DNA of 64,000 nucleotides from Lates calcarifer (Eukaryota > Chordata > Actinopteri > Centropomidae). The DNA lies in contig NC_066838.1 of the NCBI RefSeq assembly GCF_001640805.2, forward strand, positions 11,681,132 to 11,745,131. Reading direction: 5' to 3'. Position 1 is the first letter of the stretch. Every line of letters begins with the position of its first letter. This document shows positions 24,301 through 36,179 of this stretch, piece by piece. Under the pieces are notes generated by a model. That model was not told the DNA's origin, searched no databases, and saw only the letters and a list, made by a program, of their open reading frames with translations. A program made the position numbers and the translations under genes.

Positions 24301-26060
24301 CAGTTGACTGCTTCATGTGCAAAGGAAGACAATATTGAAAAAGAAGAGACTAAGATTGTTTACCACCTTAAAATTGTCCATAATGGAGTCTATTCTCACA
24401 GGAAATGCTTGGACTCCAGACATCTTTACCCACATAAACTAAGCTGAAACTGTGTCCAATAATTTACCCAAACCTTTGCATCAATACCATCACCTTACAT
24501 TAAGCAAAAAGAAAACAAAAAACAAAAAAAGAGATTTAGATTTTGTACTTTTTTGACATACGAAAAACAGTACAGCAAATGTCTGCTACTGTTTACATTT
24601 TGTACCTGAGCTGCACTGAGGCAAATTAGCTGCCATCCATGTTGATATGGCAAGAAAGTACTGAAGCCTGAGTCTGATACACAGTAATAAGGATGCTCTG
24701 AGGCATTCACTATATTGTGACCTGTCAATTTTAGTAACTAACAGCACAGCAGGTCATGTCACTCACTCTGTGGAGGACTGTAACGTTTCAGTGCTGCCAC
24801 CCACTAAATCAACCACAACGCCTTTCAGTGAGGTGATTCCCTGTGTGGGGGAGTGGAAAAGGGTGACCCCAGAATGGAGACATAGATATGAGAGGTACCC
24901 AAGAAAACCAAAAAAAGAAAAAGAAACAAAAAACATGAGCCCACACAGCCCTGCTGTTCTGCAGAAGTACACATAACCTTGTAGGCCACACCGGGGATTA
25001 CGGGTAGTGAAAGTGAGAATGAGGGGGTGAGAGGAGAGAGAGAAACAAAAGTGCAACGAAGAGGAGGTGAAGAGACAGGAAGGAGCTTCTCAAAGGCTTT
25101 CCTGCGTTGGAGGGACTCCCTACACCACGCAGATTCTCTATAAACACAGTACAAAGCATATTCTCTGAAATCATATGTGACTGGAAATTTACCAACGTCG
25201 TATTCACCTACTTCAATACAAAACCCATGCTAGTTCATATCTGAACTTATCTGTGGTGTGCTATAGGCCTGAATTATTGACACACAGCAAATCTATACAA
25301 TTTGATCATGTATGAGTGTTTTATAACAAAAACATTTAATACAATAATGTAATAATGCATTTCTTAAAACTAATAGGGAATAATAATGCATAAACACATC
25401 TCTCTCCAAATTCGATTTAGGCTAAAAACTTTGGCTTTTTTTAAGACCCTAAAAGCCCAACTTTAATTGCTCCCAATCGGGGGTGAGCATGAGCAAACGA
25501 GGACAAATGAAAGTTTAAGGAGGCAGTATTGATTTGTGTGGAGGTCAGGGGTAGGTCACCCCTATCAGAGAATCAACAAACAGCCGCCAGCGCCCTCCTC
25601 AGCTAAGCCAATCACCTTCTGACCTCGTCCACCGTTACCATGGCAAATGACCCTGAACCACACACACCATATAGTCAGCTCCTTACAGAGTGAAAGCAGC
25701 AAAGTGGAGCTCCAAAAAGATGGTGGAACCACAGCAAATCCTTCAACTAAAGCTTCCAATTATGATGTTATGCTTGGCATAAGCTATGTTTTTCATATTC
25801 ACTCTTCTTTTGCATCATTCTCTAGGGTTTAGTGGTTATTCAAAATTATTGTTATTGACTTCAGTTATTACATGACCCAACTGTGTTATTGCTTAACAAA
25901 AGTTTGTGGTACAAATTTATAATTTAAACTAACCCGTGGTTAAAAATGAACAAATGAGATACCAAAGGTTTTGTTCATAATATTCAAAGAGCTTTGCCTG
26001 ACATAAAGCATTACAGTCGACGCAATAAACATTTTAGATGCAATTTAACACGCAGTATGT
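21330..26060. other. Intergenic, no gene recognised
   Basis: Mixed sequence with TG-rich patches at 21540-21570 and 22130-22160 and a (CTG)n tract at 22734-22755. No exon, transposon or RNA gene is recognised. Short open frames around 22500-23000 and 24760-25150 have no recognisable domain. Confidence 0.5.
22734..22755. repeat. (GCT/CAG)n trinucleotide repeat
   Basis: About seven CTG units on the plus strand, hence CAG on the minus strand. A minus-strand open frame reads eight glutamines here, but there is no supporting exon. Confidence 0.9.
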
Positions 26061-26062
26061 TA

Positions 26063-26712
26063 AACACTCACTGAGCACTAATACTGAGTTGGGCCTCCCT
26101 TCAAGCATTAAGGGATGCACATGGTCAGCAACAATACTCAAATAGGCTGTGGCTGTCAAGCCATTTTTCTAGTCTTAACTGTCCAGTTTTGGTGAGCCTG
26201 TGTCCACTGCAGCTTCAGATTTCTGACATGAGTGGGACCCAATGTGGTCCTCTGCTGTTGTAGCCCGTCCACCTCAACAGTGAACATGCTGCTCATTCGG
26301 AGATGCTCTACTGCTCAACACAGTAGCAAAGAGTGGTTATCTGAGTCACCGCAGCCTTTCTGTCAGTTTCAGCCAGTCTGGCCATTCTCCTCTGACCTCT
26401 CTCATCAACAAGGCATAACAAATGTTTTTTTTGTTCTTCACACCATTCTGAGTAAACTCTAGAGAGCATGAAAATCCCCAGAGATCATTGGTTTCAGAAA
26501 TACTCAAGCCAGCCCATCTGACACCAATAATCACACCACGGTCAAAGTCACTGATATCACATTTTTCTCCATTCGGATGTTTGATGAGAACAGTAACTGA
26601 AACTCCTGACCTGTATCTGTTTTGCACTGCTGCCACATGATTGGCTGATCGGATAATTGCATGAAAAAGCAGGTACACAGGTGTTCCTAATAAAATGCTT
26701 GGTGAGTGTGCA
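26063..26712 (-). mobile_element. Tc1-type transposon relic (second family)
   Basis: Bounded by terminal inverted repeats: ACACTCACTGAGCACT on the left and, on the opposite strand at the right, CACACTCACCAAGCATTTT. Each is next to a TA dinucleotide (26061-26062 and 26713-26714), the usual Tc1 target duplication. On the minus strand, 26346-26620 encodes the N-terminal transposase region: Cys-Asp-Ile-Ser-Asp-Phe-Asp-Arg-Gly, then GVRWAGLSISET, then Met-Arg-Glu-Val-Arg-Gly-Glu-Trp-Pro. The piece at 26160-26270 resembles the following part (Thr-Gly-Tyr-Asn-Ser-Arg; His-Arg-Leu-Thr-Lys-Thr). The catalytic C-terminal half is missing and the frame is interrupted, so it is inactive. Confidence 0.85.
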
Positions 26713-27649
26713 TAGCTATTAGAAAAATATTCTTACTAATATTGTGACAATCAATGTAGCCATATCGCCCATCCCAATCACTCTAATGTTATGCCCTTCC
26801 CATAATCCATTTTTTTTTTTTGTTTGCCATTTTGGCAGAAGAAATCTCAGATTCCTGCCTTCCCCCACCCTTTCCATCTTTTCCTCCAACTCCTCCCTTT
26901 ATCCTTCTCTCCTCTCTCCTCCCCACCCCTCCCTCCCTCCAAGGCAGGCAGGCGGTGGTGGTAACCAACCCTCTGGCAGTGTGTTCCTATCCTGCAGGAG
27001 CCCTCAGGTTCCAACCTGTCAATATCCCAGGCAGCGTCTTGGCTCTGCTGTGGCTCAGTTAACCTCCTCAACCACTGCAACCGCACAAAGGGCTCCTGTC
27101 CCTCTGCCAGCCCAGAGACAAGCACGTCTAACCCCCCCAACCCACCCCACTTGTCCTGCTCCTCCAATCCCGCTCCCCAACCACACACACTGCGCTCACA
27201 TCCGTAAAGGGCAGCACCCTGGCAGCGACAGCAAGCAATATGGCAGCTGAAGGCAGTTTTCTGCTCGCTGACGTCTTGCATGTTTTGGATGATGGTCACG
27301 TTGGAAGCTCACAAACGGTAAAGAGGACAGAGATATTGGAGAAAAGTCTAAAGCCTGGAGGAGAGAAAAGCTCAGTGACTCGGTGACAAAGGTCCCGTCA
27401 TCTCGTCATCTGTATCAATTTCAGGGAGAGGAAGGGTCACAGTAAAAAAAATTTTGATGTATTAACACGTTGTGGAAAGGAATTTTAGAGTGGTTTAGGG
27501 GATGTATGTGTGAAGTTGTGGGAAAGACAGAAAATCAAGGGAGGTCTTCGTGTTGGTGTGTGTGTGTGTGTTTGTAATCTACACAAGCACATAGGCCTGA
27601 TCCCAAGCGTGGTAACAAGCGTGTGGCAGCATGTCACCCATCCCATCTC

Positions 27650-27652
<3 letters not shown>

Positions 27653-27699
<47 letters not shown>
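27653..27699. repeat. (AC)n microsatellite
   Basis: Pure AC run of 47 bases, followed by ACAGAA units and a further CA patch to about 27728. Confidence 0.97.
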
Positions 27700-27704
<5 letters not shown>

Positions 27705-27930
27705 AAACAGAAACAGACACACACACACTCGCATGCTCCTCCGTGCCTGACTGCGAGGCACCGCGGCTGTCTGCTGGGAGCTCAGGTTACGGCCGACCGG
27801 CGGGACAGACTTCATGGAAGCTTCTCTCCCACACCCACTCTCCCCCTCCGCAGGGCTCCGGAGGAGGTATCAGGTTGCCGGTTCAGCGCCGGCCAGGCTT
27901 GGCGCTGGCGGCTGCTTGTGATCTTGGGTG

Positions 27931-27932
<2 letters not shown>

Positions 27933-27971
<39 letters not shown>
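27933..27971. repeat. (TG)n microsatellite
   Basis: Pure TG run of 39 bases, about 230 bp from the AC tract at 27653-27699 and complementary to it, so the pair forms an inverted repeat around a GC-rich core. Confidence 0.97.
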
Positions 27972-27972
<1 letters not shown>

Positions 27973-29804
27973 TCTGTGCGTGTTTTATCTCCCACTCTTT
28001 GAGGGTATCGGCACACAACGCTGCTGTCTCCTCCAGGTATGTAGGTGTGATTTACAGTGTAGACGCTTCACACTCATGCATGCACTCACTCAAATTCTGA
28101 CCTCTCCCTCTGTTCCAAAGCTCCAAGAATACTCCATTACACAGTCTCAAGTGTAATAAGAGGAGATGAGCAGTTTTAAAACCCAAATTACAAAGAGACA
28201 AATGTTCTTGCTTACCTGTGTGTCTACCAAAGCAAATAGTTTGAGTTTTATTTCTCTTTTGAGATATCAATGAATGATTTTTGCTGCCGCTCAAATGAAG
28301 AGGTGAGTGAAATTTTACTGCATTTTAAGAGACAGTGGGCCTCGTGCAAGAACCAGTAATACAGATTCAGAAAACAGTCTTAAGTGGTACATGGGATTTA
28401 TGAGAATTTGTGGTTTCAACCAATTTTCTCACCCTTCTGATTTTCCAGTAAAATTAATTCACGTGTCATACAAGTCACGAACAGATAGATCTATTTAAAT
28501 ATAATGCGGTCTAAAATAACAGTTCTACGATAAATCCTTCATGAAGGTTTCCATGCTTAGTTTTTGTTTAAAGTGTGTTGAAGAGGTGTTGCTTCAACTG
28601 TATGATGTAGTTTGTGGTGCTCTTGAAGTGAACTGCGTTACGTTGACAGGTGTTCCTGTTATTTTGTTCACCCCAACAAAACAATGAGGGTAGGTAACAA
28701 GTAACAGACACAAATCTTTATATAACACAACACAGTTAAACCTCCAAAATGATCATACACTTGTATCAACACCTCTCTAAAACAGCTTCAACACAAACTG
28801 AATATTATTCATGGTTTGATTCCACAAGTGTTGGATTAAATTTAGTTTTAGCTGGGCGTTCCCCAAATAAATAAATAATTTAAAATATGTCTATCTAACA
28901 AACTTAACGCACAATGTTCTGTTTTTTTAAATATATTTTAGTATTTTCAGTGGCACAGAAGCTTATACATTTCAGAAGTTGTTTCAAAAATTCTCTCACA
29001 GCTGCCTCAGGGTCTCTATGCAGGTCGCTGTCCAGTATCATCCTCGATTGTAACACCAGACGGTGTAACACCACCTACTCGCCTAAACCTCAGTGACTAT
29101 TGTTGCTGTCATGAACCACTTTTGCTTTAGAGAAACATTTTTTGGCATCTAACTTCAAATAGCCTAAACCACTCCCTCTTTATTTCTGTCACATTATAGT
29201 GATGATACAACAATGACAGATGTATTAACATTTTCTAATTGTCATGGGTCCTTTAATATGACCCTGCTGAATTAGTTGTTTTTGTTTGCCGATTCCTGAC
29301 AGCAGACTTGAAATTCTTTTAGCGTCAACCTCCTCATGAACAGGAAGTATTCATTAGTCTGAAACAAATCAAGTCAAGACAGTTTGGTGCATCTAACTTG
29401 GAGCACTCACACGAACAAGCCACAAAAATTAAGAGAATTTTAGGACAAGACATGAGATCCAATGTCCTAGCGACTCTAGATAATTTACAGACCTCGCTGT
29501 CAACAGCTGTCACTGGAGCTACTGTCTGCTGAAAAAAACAATCTCTATGGAAACTGTTGATATCTGTTTATCAGGGACATAATTTCTGGAAAGGCATGTT
29601 GCCACCAAATTTTGTAATTGCAATTTTTCAACGTTGTGGGCACCGCAAACTAATAATTATATTCACCACCAATCTACTGAATTGCAGCAGAAAGTGAAAG
29701 ATACCTCAAAACCAGGACAAATAATATCAGAACTATCCGCACGGCTGAACACAAGAGGTATGTGAAAAATAGGTTTTGTTTTGTGTCATTTTGATGACCT
29801 TTAA

Positions 29805-30550
29805 ATGGGACATTCCAGTGACGTAGTATCACATTTCCATAAAGTTGTGGGGTGTGAAAGGGACAAATATCGAAGGAGTGGACCATCTTATGTTATCTTA
29901 TGTTTCATGACTATCAGAATTATACAGACATCTATGTCATCTACTATGACATCTATGTGCCTTGAGAATCCCATGATCTGGTCTGTCCTCTCAGAGAGAA
30001 ACTTGCAACTCTTCATCTCTGAAAAAGCTTGCTGTGGCTCATTTGCAAGTGGGGAGTTGCAGGGAAGGTGTACTTGCAGGTCAACATGGAGGAGACCCTC
30101 TATATGCAAGGACTTTGTGACGGTTCTGCCGCTGGCTTGCTCGCTAGGTCGGCATGGAACGGTACTCATGAATAATGCGTGGGGACATCTGCCACCCTTG
30201 AATTATAGATCTGTGGAGGCCCGGCATATGGGAACAGCCCAGCAAGTGCTAATGGCTAACTCCCCATGACAAAATATGGGTTAGAGACACGTGAATGATA
30301 GTCGGGTCATGCAACCTTACAGTCATGTGAGCGTGAGGTGGATTGTAAATGTGATTATTTACATGTCTGCGTTTATTGTGTATTTGGAATGAGGGGGGAG
30401 GATCTTGATTATATGACAATAAACAAGTATCCAAAGAGGCACACATCCACCCTGCTGAAGTGTGTTTGAGCAAGGCACTAAATCCCATATCCCCAATTCT
30501 GTAGCTATATCTGCCCATGTTTTTCCCCAGAGAGGGAAAAAGTGACTAGA
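29805..30550. other. Unassigned unique sequence with overlapping open frames
   Basis: A 154-codon plus-strand open frame (29805-30269) overlaps a 93-codon minus-strand frame (29888-30169). Neither resembles a family I know and neither has flanking splice sites that make a gene model. A stretch near 30445-30490 resembles a phrase frequent in fish repeats (CTGCTGAAGTG...GAGCAAGGCACT). Treated as non-coding. Confidence 0.3.
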
Positions 30551-30879
30551 ATTTCTATGCAAGGATTAAAAAAGTCACTGTTAATATTACAACGCAGTGT
30601 TGTGCTTTTTCTAAGCCAAAGTCAGCTACACCAGTGAATGCAGCTTTTTTTTTAAAAGCCTTAGAAACCCCCAGCCTAACAAGCAATGGCTAATGTCTTT
30701 GAGCCTTTTATGTAGGTTTCCTCCTGCTGAAGTGCAGCCTCCTTGAATATTCTATACTCTCTGGTTGTGAGTCCTGCTCTTTAAAGAAGCAGAGACAGCA
30801 CGGGGGGTTGGAGGGGTGGGGATGCGTTTTCTTCCGGCCCAGACGAGCAGGAGGCCTGGTCTACCGGGGACCACTTCGA

Positions 30880-31060
30880 TCTCCGCTTTTCTCTCCAGGA
30901 TTATCCTCTTATCAGCGCCGCAAAAGCCATGGCTAAGAAGCACCAGTAATTAGCCTATCTTTAATTAACGAGCACCTCGCTCCAAAACCACCCACAGTCC
31001 GTGTAGGCCTCCGCTTGGAAGGCAGTCAGCGCGGCGTAAAGATGAGCAGACTTAATCTTG
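30880..31060. promoter_or_regulatory. Candidate regulatory element
   Basis: Balanced, unique-looking sequence containing CTAATTACTGG-type (reverse strand) and TTTAATTAACGAG motifs, i.e. palindromic homeodomain-type TTAATTAA, in an otherwise repeat-rich area. Function is inferred only from composition. Confidence 0.25.
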
Positions 31061-31739
31061 TTTTTGTCTGAGTAAGAGAGAGTGAATGTGTAGAAAAGGG
31101 CAAAGTTCATCTTCAAGTAGCTGGGGAGTCGCACCATGCAGAACGTCCCTCATGCATGCACGCCTGCAAACAAGCCTTTCTACACCACAGGTTTCAAAGG
31201 GAATCCTACCACCCACCACTGTTCCACTTTGTTGTGCATGTGTGTTTGTGATGTGTGTTCATTTGAGTGTGTGCTCTAGTGTGTGGATGGATTACTGCAC
31301 TCAAATTATGCTACCACTCACCATCACTCACAGACTTAAATTTCCAGGCTTACTGAAGCCTCCTTCGAAATCTACAATGGAAACTTAAGTGGGAGAAGAT
31401 GAGGGAAAGAACTCACCTCCATGCGGTGAAATTTAGAAGGTTCACAACCCCACTCTAACCTGCCGCCTTTTCAAGAAGCTTCTAGACTGGAGAGGGTAAT
31501 ATACACAGTTGCATACATTTGATACATTTATTTGTAATAAAGTGACTTGGTAAATAACAATACAAACTTCAGCACTATTGGCAGACTAATTACTGTGCTA
31601 ATAGAATAAGAGAGGACTGGGTCATCTGAAGGGGAGTGAGAGCAAGATGACACCTCTACATGAAAAGAGAAAAGGGGAGACGGGGAGAGAGAACGGCAGT
31701 GGGGCTCCGGCCTGGCCTGGCCCTGGCACCACCAAAGCG

Positions 31740-32050
31740 GGAGGGCGGCGGCGGCGGCGGCCCCAGCATGCATACATTAGCAGTGCTTAGGCGCACTAAT
31801 TGCTTCTCACTTAGACAAATCTCCTGCAAATCACGGCTGCGCCGCCAGCACTGCCCGAGCCCCCCGGGAAGGAGAGACGGCAGGCAGGCGGACGGAGCGA
31901 GAGGCAGAGGAGGAGGAGGAGGAGGAGGAGGAGGATGAGGGGGAGGAGGGGGTGGAGGGGGTGGCGAGTGGAGCGTGTGTACCAGAGGCGCCTCAGAGCA
32001 GGATGGAGGAGGAAGGAGATGAGGGGGAGGGGAGGGGGAGGGTGATCCCA
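31740..32050. other. GC-rich core followed by purine-rich tract
   Basis: A (GGC)n patch at about 31745-31760 is followed by a unique-looking core with ATGCATAC, CACTAATTGC and ATGCAAAT-like (reverse GCAAAT) octamer/homeodomain motifs to about 31850. A strongly purine-rich plus strand with (GGA)n at 31907-31934 comes next, with G-run clusters at 31935-31965 and 32022-32042. The minus-strand Pro-rich open frame here (31656-32231) is produced by this tract. Confidence 0.5.
31907..31934. repeat. (GGA)n repeat
   Basis: About nine GGA units within a longer purine-rich stretch. Confidence 0.92.
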
Positions 32051-32259
32051 TGAGAATGGAGAGAAACGAAGAGAGAGAGAAAAAAAAAAAGCTCCAACAC
32101 TTCAAGAGAGCCTCTCTCTCTCTCTCTTTCTCTCTGCTCATCCATAGCCCAGGCTGAGAGCCCCCACAACCTCTTACACCCCTACCCTCAGAAGCCCCAC
32201 TGCTGCTCCGCTCCTCCAACGCTCCCTCCACCCCCCCACCCCCCCCTTCTACCAGCCCT

Positions 32260-35200
32260 CAGATCTCTGCTCTGCCCCCTTGCTTGCCCCTCCTTTCTCT
32301 CTTGCACTCCCTCCCTCTCCATCGCTCTACAGAAAAGTGGAGGAAAGATGAAACTCTACAAAGAGGGAAAAAAATCAATAACACAGATGGATAGCTGGAT
32401 AACAGGGTCCGGCATGCTTCGGCGGTGAGGCAATCCAGAGGGTGCCCACACAACTTCCACACAGGCAGAAGAGATGGGCAAAAACAAGACGCTGGGAAGA
32501 GGGTGGTGATCAGCCTCGGGAAGCCAACATCACCCGCAACACACAAGCACGCACTTGTTTACACATGAGCAACACACTACAATGTATGGCAGCATGCATA
32601 CACTGGCATAAAAACAGCCTAATTTACACAAGGGCACACACACCGGAGCACACATCCCATCCTCAAACCCACGCAGCTAATTGGGGAAATACAACAAAAC
32701 AATAACAGTGATCAGATAACCTGCAGTGAAAGAAGAAAAAGCTGATACCATACAAAAGATCAATATTATTGCCAGATCTGTATTATTCTACTAGGGTTAT
32801 TTCAGATATTGGGTGGCTTAAGGCCTCCTGTTAGCTGTGGTTTAAGGTACCACAGGGCCCCATCAACAGCAATGTATACAATGAGCTACAAAAACACTGC
32901 ACCTGCATTTTAGTATTCATTATCAAGATAGGAAAGAAAATGGCTGAAGCTAAATCACCTGAGTATATTTCTGTATTACTTTTTACTTTTGTGTAGTTTC
33001 TATTTCTTAAACTTTTTAGCTGATAGCGAGACCGCAGGGCTCTGTAGACACCGATGGTCGGCCAGTCATTTGGTTCTGCTCTTATGTGGGGAGAAAATTA
33101 CACTCAGGAGAGGTGAGGGCAGATCCTGGTGCTAGTCATCACCAAAGAAGGAGACTTGCCTCTACTCAAACAGAAAACTAAAGCAAAAAGCTACAGTTTC
33201 CAGGAATTTTCTGAGATAACCGACACAAAAATGAGTCCAGTCAATCCTAGACAAATCTAGTTGTGCGAGATTAGCTTCTTTCAAACCACTCTGCTCCTGC
33301 GGAGTGTGATTATCTTCACTGCCTGTGGGGGCGCCAGCATGGCTTTGGAGTAGAGTGTTTTTCATTGTCAGACTGGCATTAGCACAACCACATTTATTTT
33401 TAGACAGAAAAATGAAACCTAGCACTTACAGTCACACAATCAAGCGTGGCATTTAGCTGAAATAAGCTTAATGTAAATGCGCACTTGCTTTGAGAGCACG
33501 GGGCTGGTTTAAGTTTAATACTTTTAATTAATGACTGAAGAAGCAATTTAGGAATGACAGATTTTTTAAAACGACTTACACATAGGAGTGATAGTAACAA
33601 AATGGTCGGTTGTAAAGATAAAAAATTAAAAGAGAAAATTATGAAAATTTCTGCAATCAAAATTTAAGGATTAAAGTCAAGATTTAATAAAACAACACAT
33701 ATACATGGTGTTAATCTCAACTTTAGGCCTGCTCCGCATCAGGCATGTTATCAAAGACTTGTTATTTGAGCAACCTTCCTTGGATGACTGGAAGCCTGCT
33801 TCTCATAAACAAATCAAGTGAACTGAGGCATGCTAACTGATAAGTCTGGATTATCCAGTTAGCTTTCTCGTAAAACCCTCAGTAGTACTGACTGTAAAAT
33901 GCCATACGCAGGCCACACATTCCTTTGCAATGGTCTTGTATATCTGGATGGTCAGACTGATGTCTTAAATTACTTCTGGTTAAAACAAAAGTTAGTGGTA
34001 ACATCTACACGTAAAATAAAATCTAGCATACTGTACCTTATGAAAGCCATCTTGATTCTGATGTGTTTTGTGTTTGAGGTGTCAGGTCATGTCTGATGCA
34101 GATCTGCTTGGCCTTCCTCCCACTGAACCAGCGCAGAATAGGTGCGATGCTTATAGCAACTGTGTGAGAGGTGAAAGGCCAGAGACTTCATTATAATGAC
34201 TGAAAATGATGAACCACCCCCACCCCCACCCCCAAACACTCATCACACATGAACACACACACTGCCCCACTCTCATCCTGCAGTCTAACATTTGTGGAAG
34301 TTACTGTAATCTTACTTGGGGCATAGTGATGATACTTTGTGATTTGGCCACATGACTGTGAGGTGGCCATACTGAAATTCACCTCTGAAAGCCAATGGAA
34401 GTCTGGTACAATTTGTCTGAAGCACGTGGATGATTATTTATTTTATTGCATGGACATATTTTTCCATCATTGATTAAATTGAATTTAAAGACTCGTTTTA
34501 TTCTGTTAAAAAGGACCACAATGGACTTGCTGAATTGAGTTGCTTTGAGTTTGAATTGAAACCCATCAATTCAAATCATGTTTAAGCTTCATCACGTGGG
34601 TGGGAGAAGTGAAACTAACTGCCAGTCAGAGTTCAGTACAGTTACCATGTACGAGACTGAATTTGACCCTTAATAACAATTTAACTTACTATTGTGCCAC
34701 CGCAATAAAACATGAAGCACATTGATGATGGAGGTGTTGATGAAAATAAATCGCTCCAATAAATTTACATTTCAAGCATTAAAGATTTTTTGCTTATTCA
34801 TCGCTGAAACCTCAAATTATGCCGTGTAGAAAATCTTTGCTAAGACAATAATTCACTAGCACCACCTACAGTCTACTATAATCCTGGCTTGAGTGTCTCC
34901 TGCTTCTTATCGACACTGAAGTGCAACAAGCTCCAGCACACCAGGGACAAAAATATTTGGTTACACCTCCATCTTGTGGAGAGAGACAGAAGTCTCATCT
35001 CCCAGTTGTCACTTAGAGAATGTACAGTAGTTCTTTAATGGTGATCTTTAATGGTGAGTTTTTAATGTCACAATTATTATTATCAATAATTAATTAACAA
35101 TATATATTCATGACTATGGATGAAAAACCTTTACAGTAGATTCAAATGTAGAAATATACACCGTAATAGATTAACAGACTATAATATACATAATATAGGA

Positions 35201-35770
35201 ATATATTTTCTATTATATACAGGGCTCTCCATGCAGCTGTATCTCCTTCCTTATATCACATTAAGCTGCAATAGGAAGAGGAAATGGACTCAGAAATAAA
35301 GAATCATAAATATCTTGGCAGATAGCAAATGGTCTGGTTTATTCCTCATCAATATGCATCAGGCCTGAGCTACTACAGTACTTACAGGCTCCAACTGAGC
35401 AGTAGTAAATTGCCAAAACTTTTTTTTCCTGTACACCACTGAAATATTCCTGGATCAGGGTTTTTGATACCCCTTTAAATGTACATGTAAGGGTCATTGA
35501 CCTCCATCCTCTGATGGCCTTCTTCAGGGTCGTCCCCAAGGACTCAAACATCACCACTAATATAGTTGCAGGCTTCTCTGCCCTGCTTTTCACAAAAACA
35601 GCCACCTCATGGAGAGTGTATCAAATTTAAACAGCTAAATCTTACTACTCAAGGCTCAACCAGATAGTATCTAAACTGGCAAGCTGCTTTTTTCACTGCT
35701 TGATGTTATGCATGTTTAAATGGGACAGCTAGATAATGTGGGTTAGCTGGTTGATGTGTGTTTGCTGATA
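32260..35770. other. Intergenic, no gene recognised
   Basis: AT-rich sequence with a CA-rich patch near 32540-32680 and a C-rich (CCCCCA)3 tract at about 34214-34233. An 88-codon minus-strand open frame at 35339-35605 has a non-repetitive sequence but matches no family I recognise. Confidence 0.5.
34214..34233. repeat. (CCCCCA)n tract
   Basis: Three consecutive runs of five C separated by single A, with a shorter CC run before them. The minus strand is G-rich with G5 runs. Confidence 0.9.
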
Positions 35771-35772
35771 TA

Positions 35773-36176
35773 CAGGACTGTGCAAAAGTTTGAAGCACTA
35801 AGAGTAAAGTGAGGATGTTTTCAAATATAATGGCATGAACAGCTTTTTTTTTCATAAATTAACTCCATACAAGTGCAGTGATAGTAAAAATGTGCATCGT
35901 TTTTTCAGGATACTTTGGAGATAGGTTGTTGGACAACTTGCCTCTGTTCTTCTTCATGTAATCTCAGATCTCCATGATGGTGAGATCAGGGCTCTGTGGG
36001 AGCGGAGCATCTGTTACAGGACTCCTTGTTCTTCATGTCTCTGAATATAGTTCCTTATGGTTGGGTGTATGTGCTCATTGTCCTGCTGCAGAGTGACTAA
36101 AGGACCAGTCAACCTGATTGTGTTGATTGATCAGAATCTAAACATGTGAAGTGTCTCCAACGTTTGCACAGTACTG
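35773..36176 (-). mobile_element. Tc1-like transposon relic, short deletion derivative
   Basis: A complete short element of 404 bp flanked by TA on both sides (35771-35772 and 36177-36178). Its inverted ends are CAGGACTGTGCAAAAGTTT and, on the opposite strand, CAGTACTGTGCAAACGTTG. On the minus strand it carries only the C-terminal transposase part: Gln-Gln-Asp-Asn-Glu near the second catalytic site and Arg-His-Glu-Glu-Gln-Gly-Val-Leu, with in-frame stops. It shares ends and the internal joint with the relic at 15401-15800, in the opposite orientation. It is inactive and MITE-like in structure. Confidence 0.85.
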
Positions 36177-36179
36177 TAT

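Larger units (their letters stand above)
26715..29800. other. Intergenic, repeat-rich
   Basis: C/T-rich low complexity at about 26850-26945 and large CA/TG tracts at 27653-27699 and 27933-27971. Between these tracts, 27730-27925 is GC/CpG-richer and unique-looking. No gene is recognised. Open frames of up to about 190 codons are driven by dinucleotide repeats. Confidence 0.5.

Noticed and set aside
26744..27250. 168-codon Pro/Ser-rich frame
   Set aside because: C/T-rich low complexity with no recognisable domain and no splice context.
27510..28156. Two overlapping frames of 177-196 codons with His-Thr and Cys-Val runs
   Set aside because: They are produced by the AC and TG microsatellites, which are open in all such frames.
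29805..30269. 154-codon plus-strand frame overlapping a 93-codon minus-strand frame
   Set aside because: No family resemblance on either strand and no gene model can be built around them; left as unassigned.
31656..32231. 191-codon Pro-rich minus-strand frame
   Set aside because: Its polyproline comes from the (GGA)n/G-run tract on the other strand; no conserved domain or exon structure.
35339..35605. 88-codon minus-strand frame, considered as a LINE or host exon
   Set aside because: I could not place it in any transposon or gene family; flanks show no element ends.
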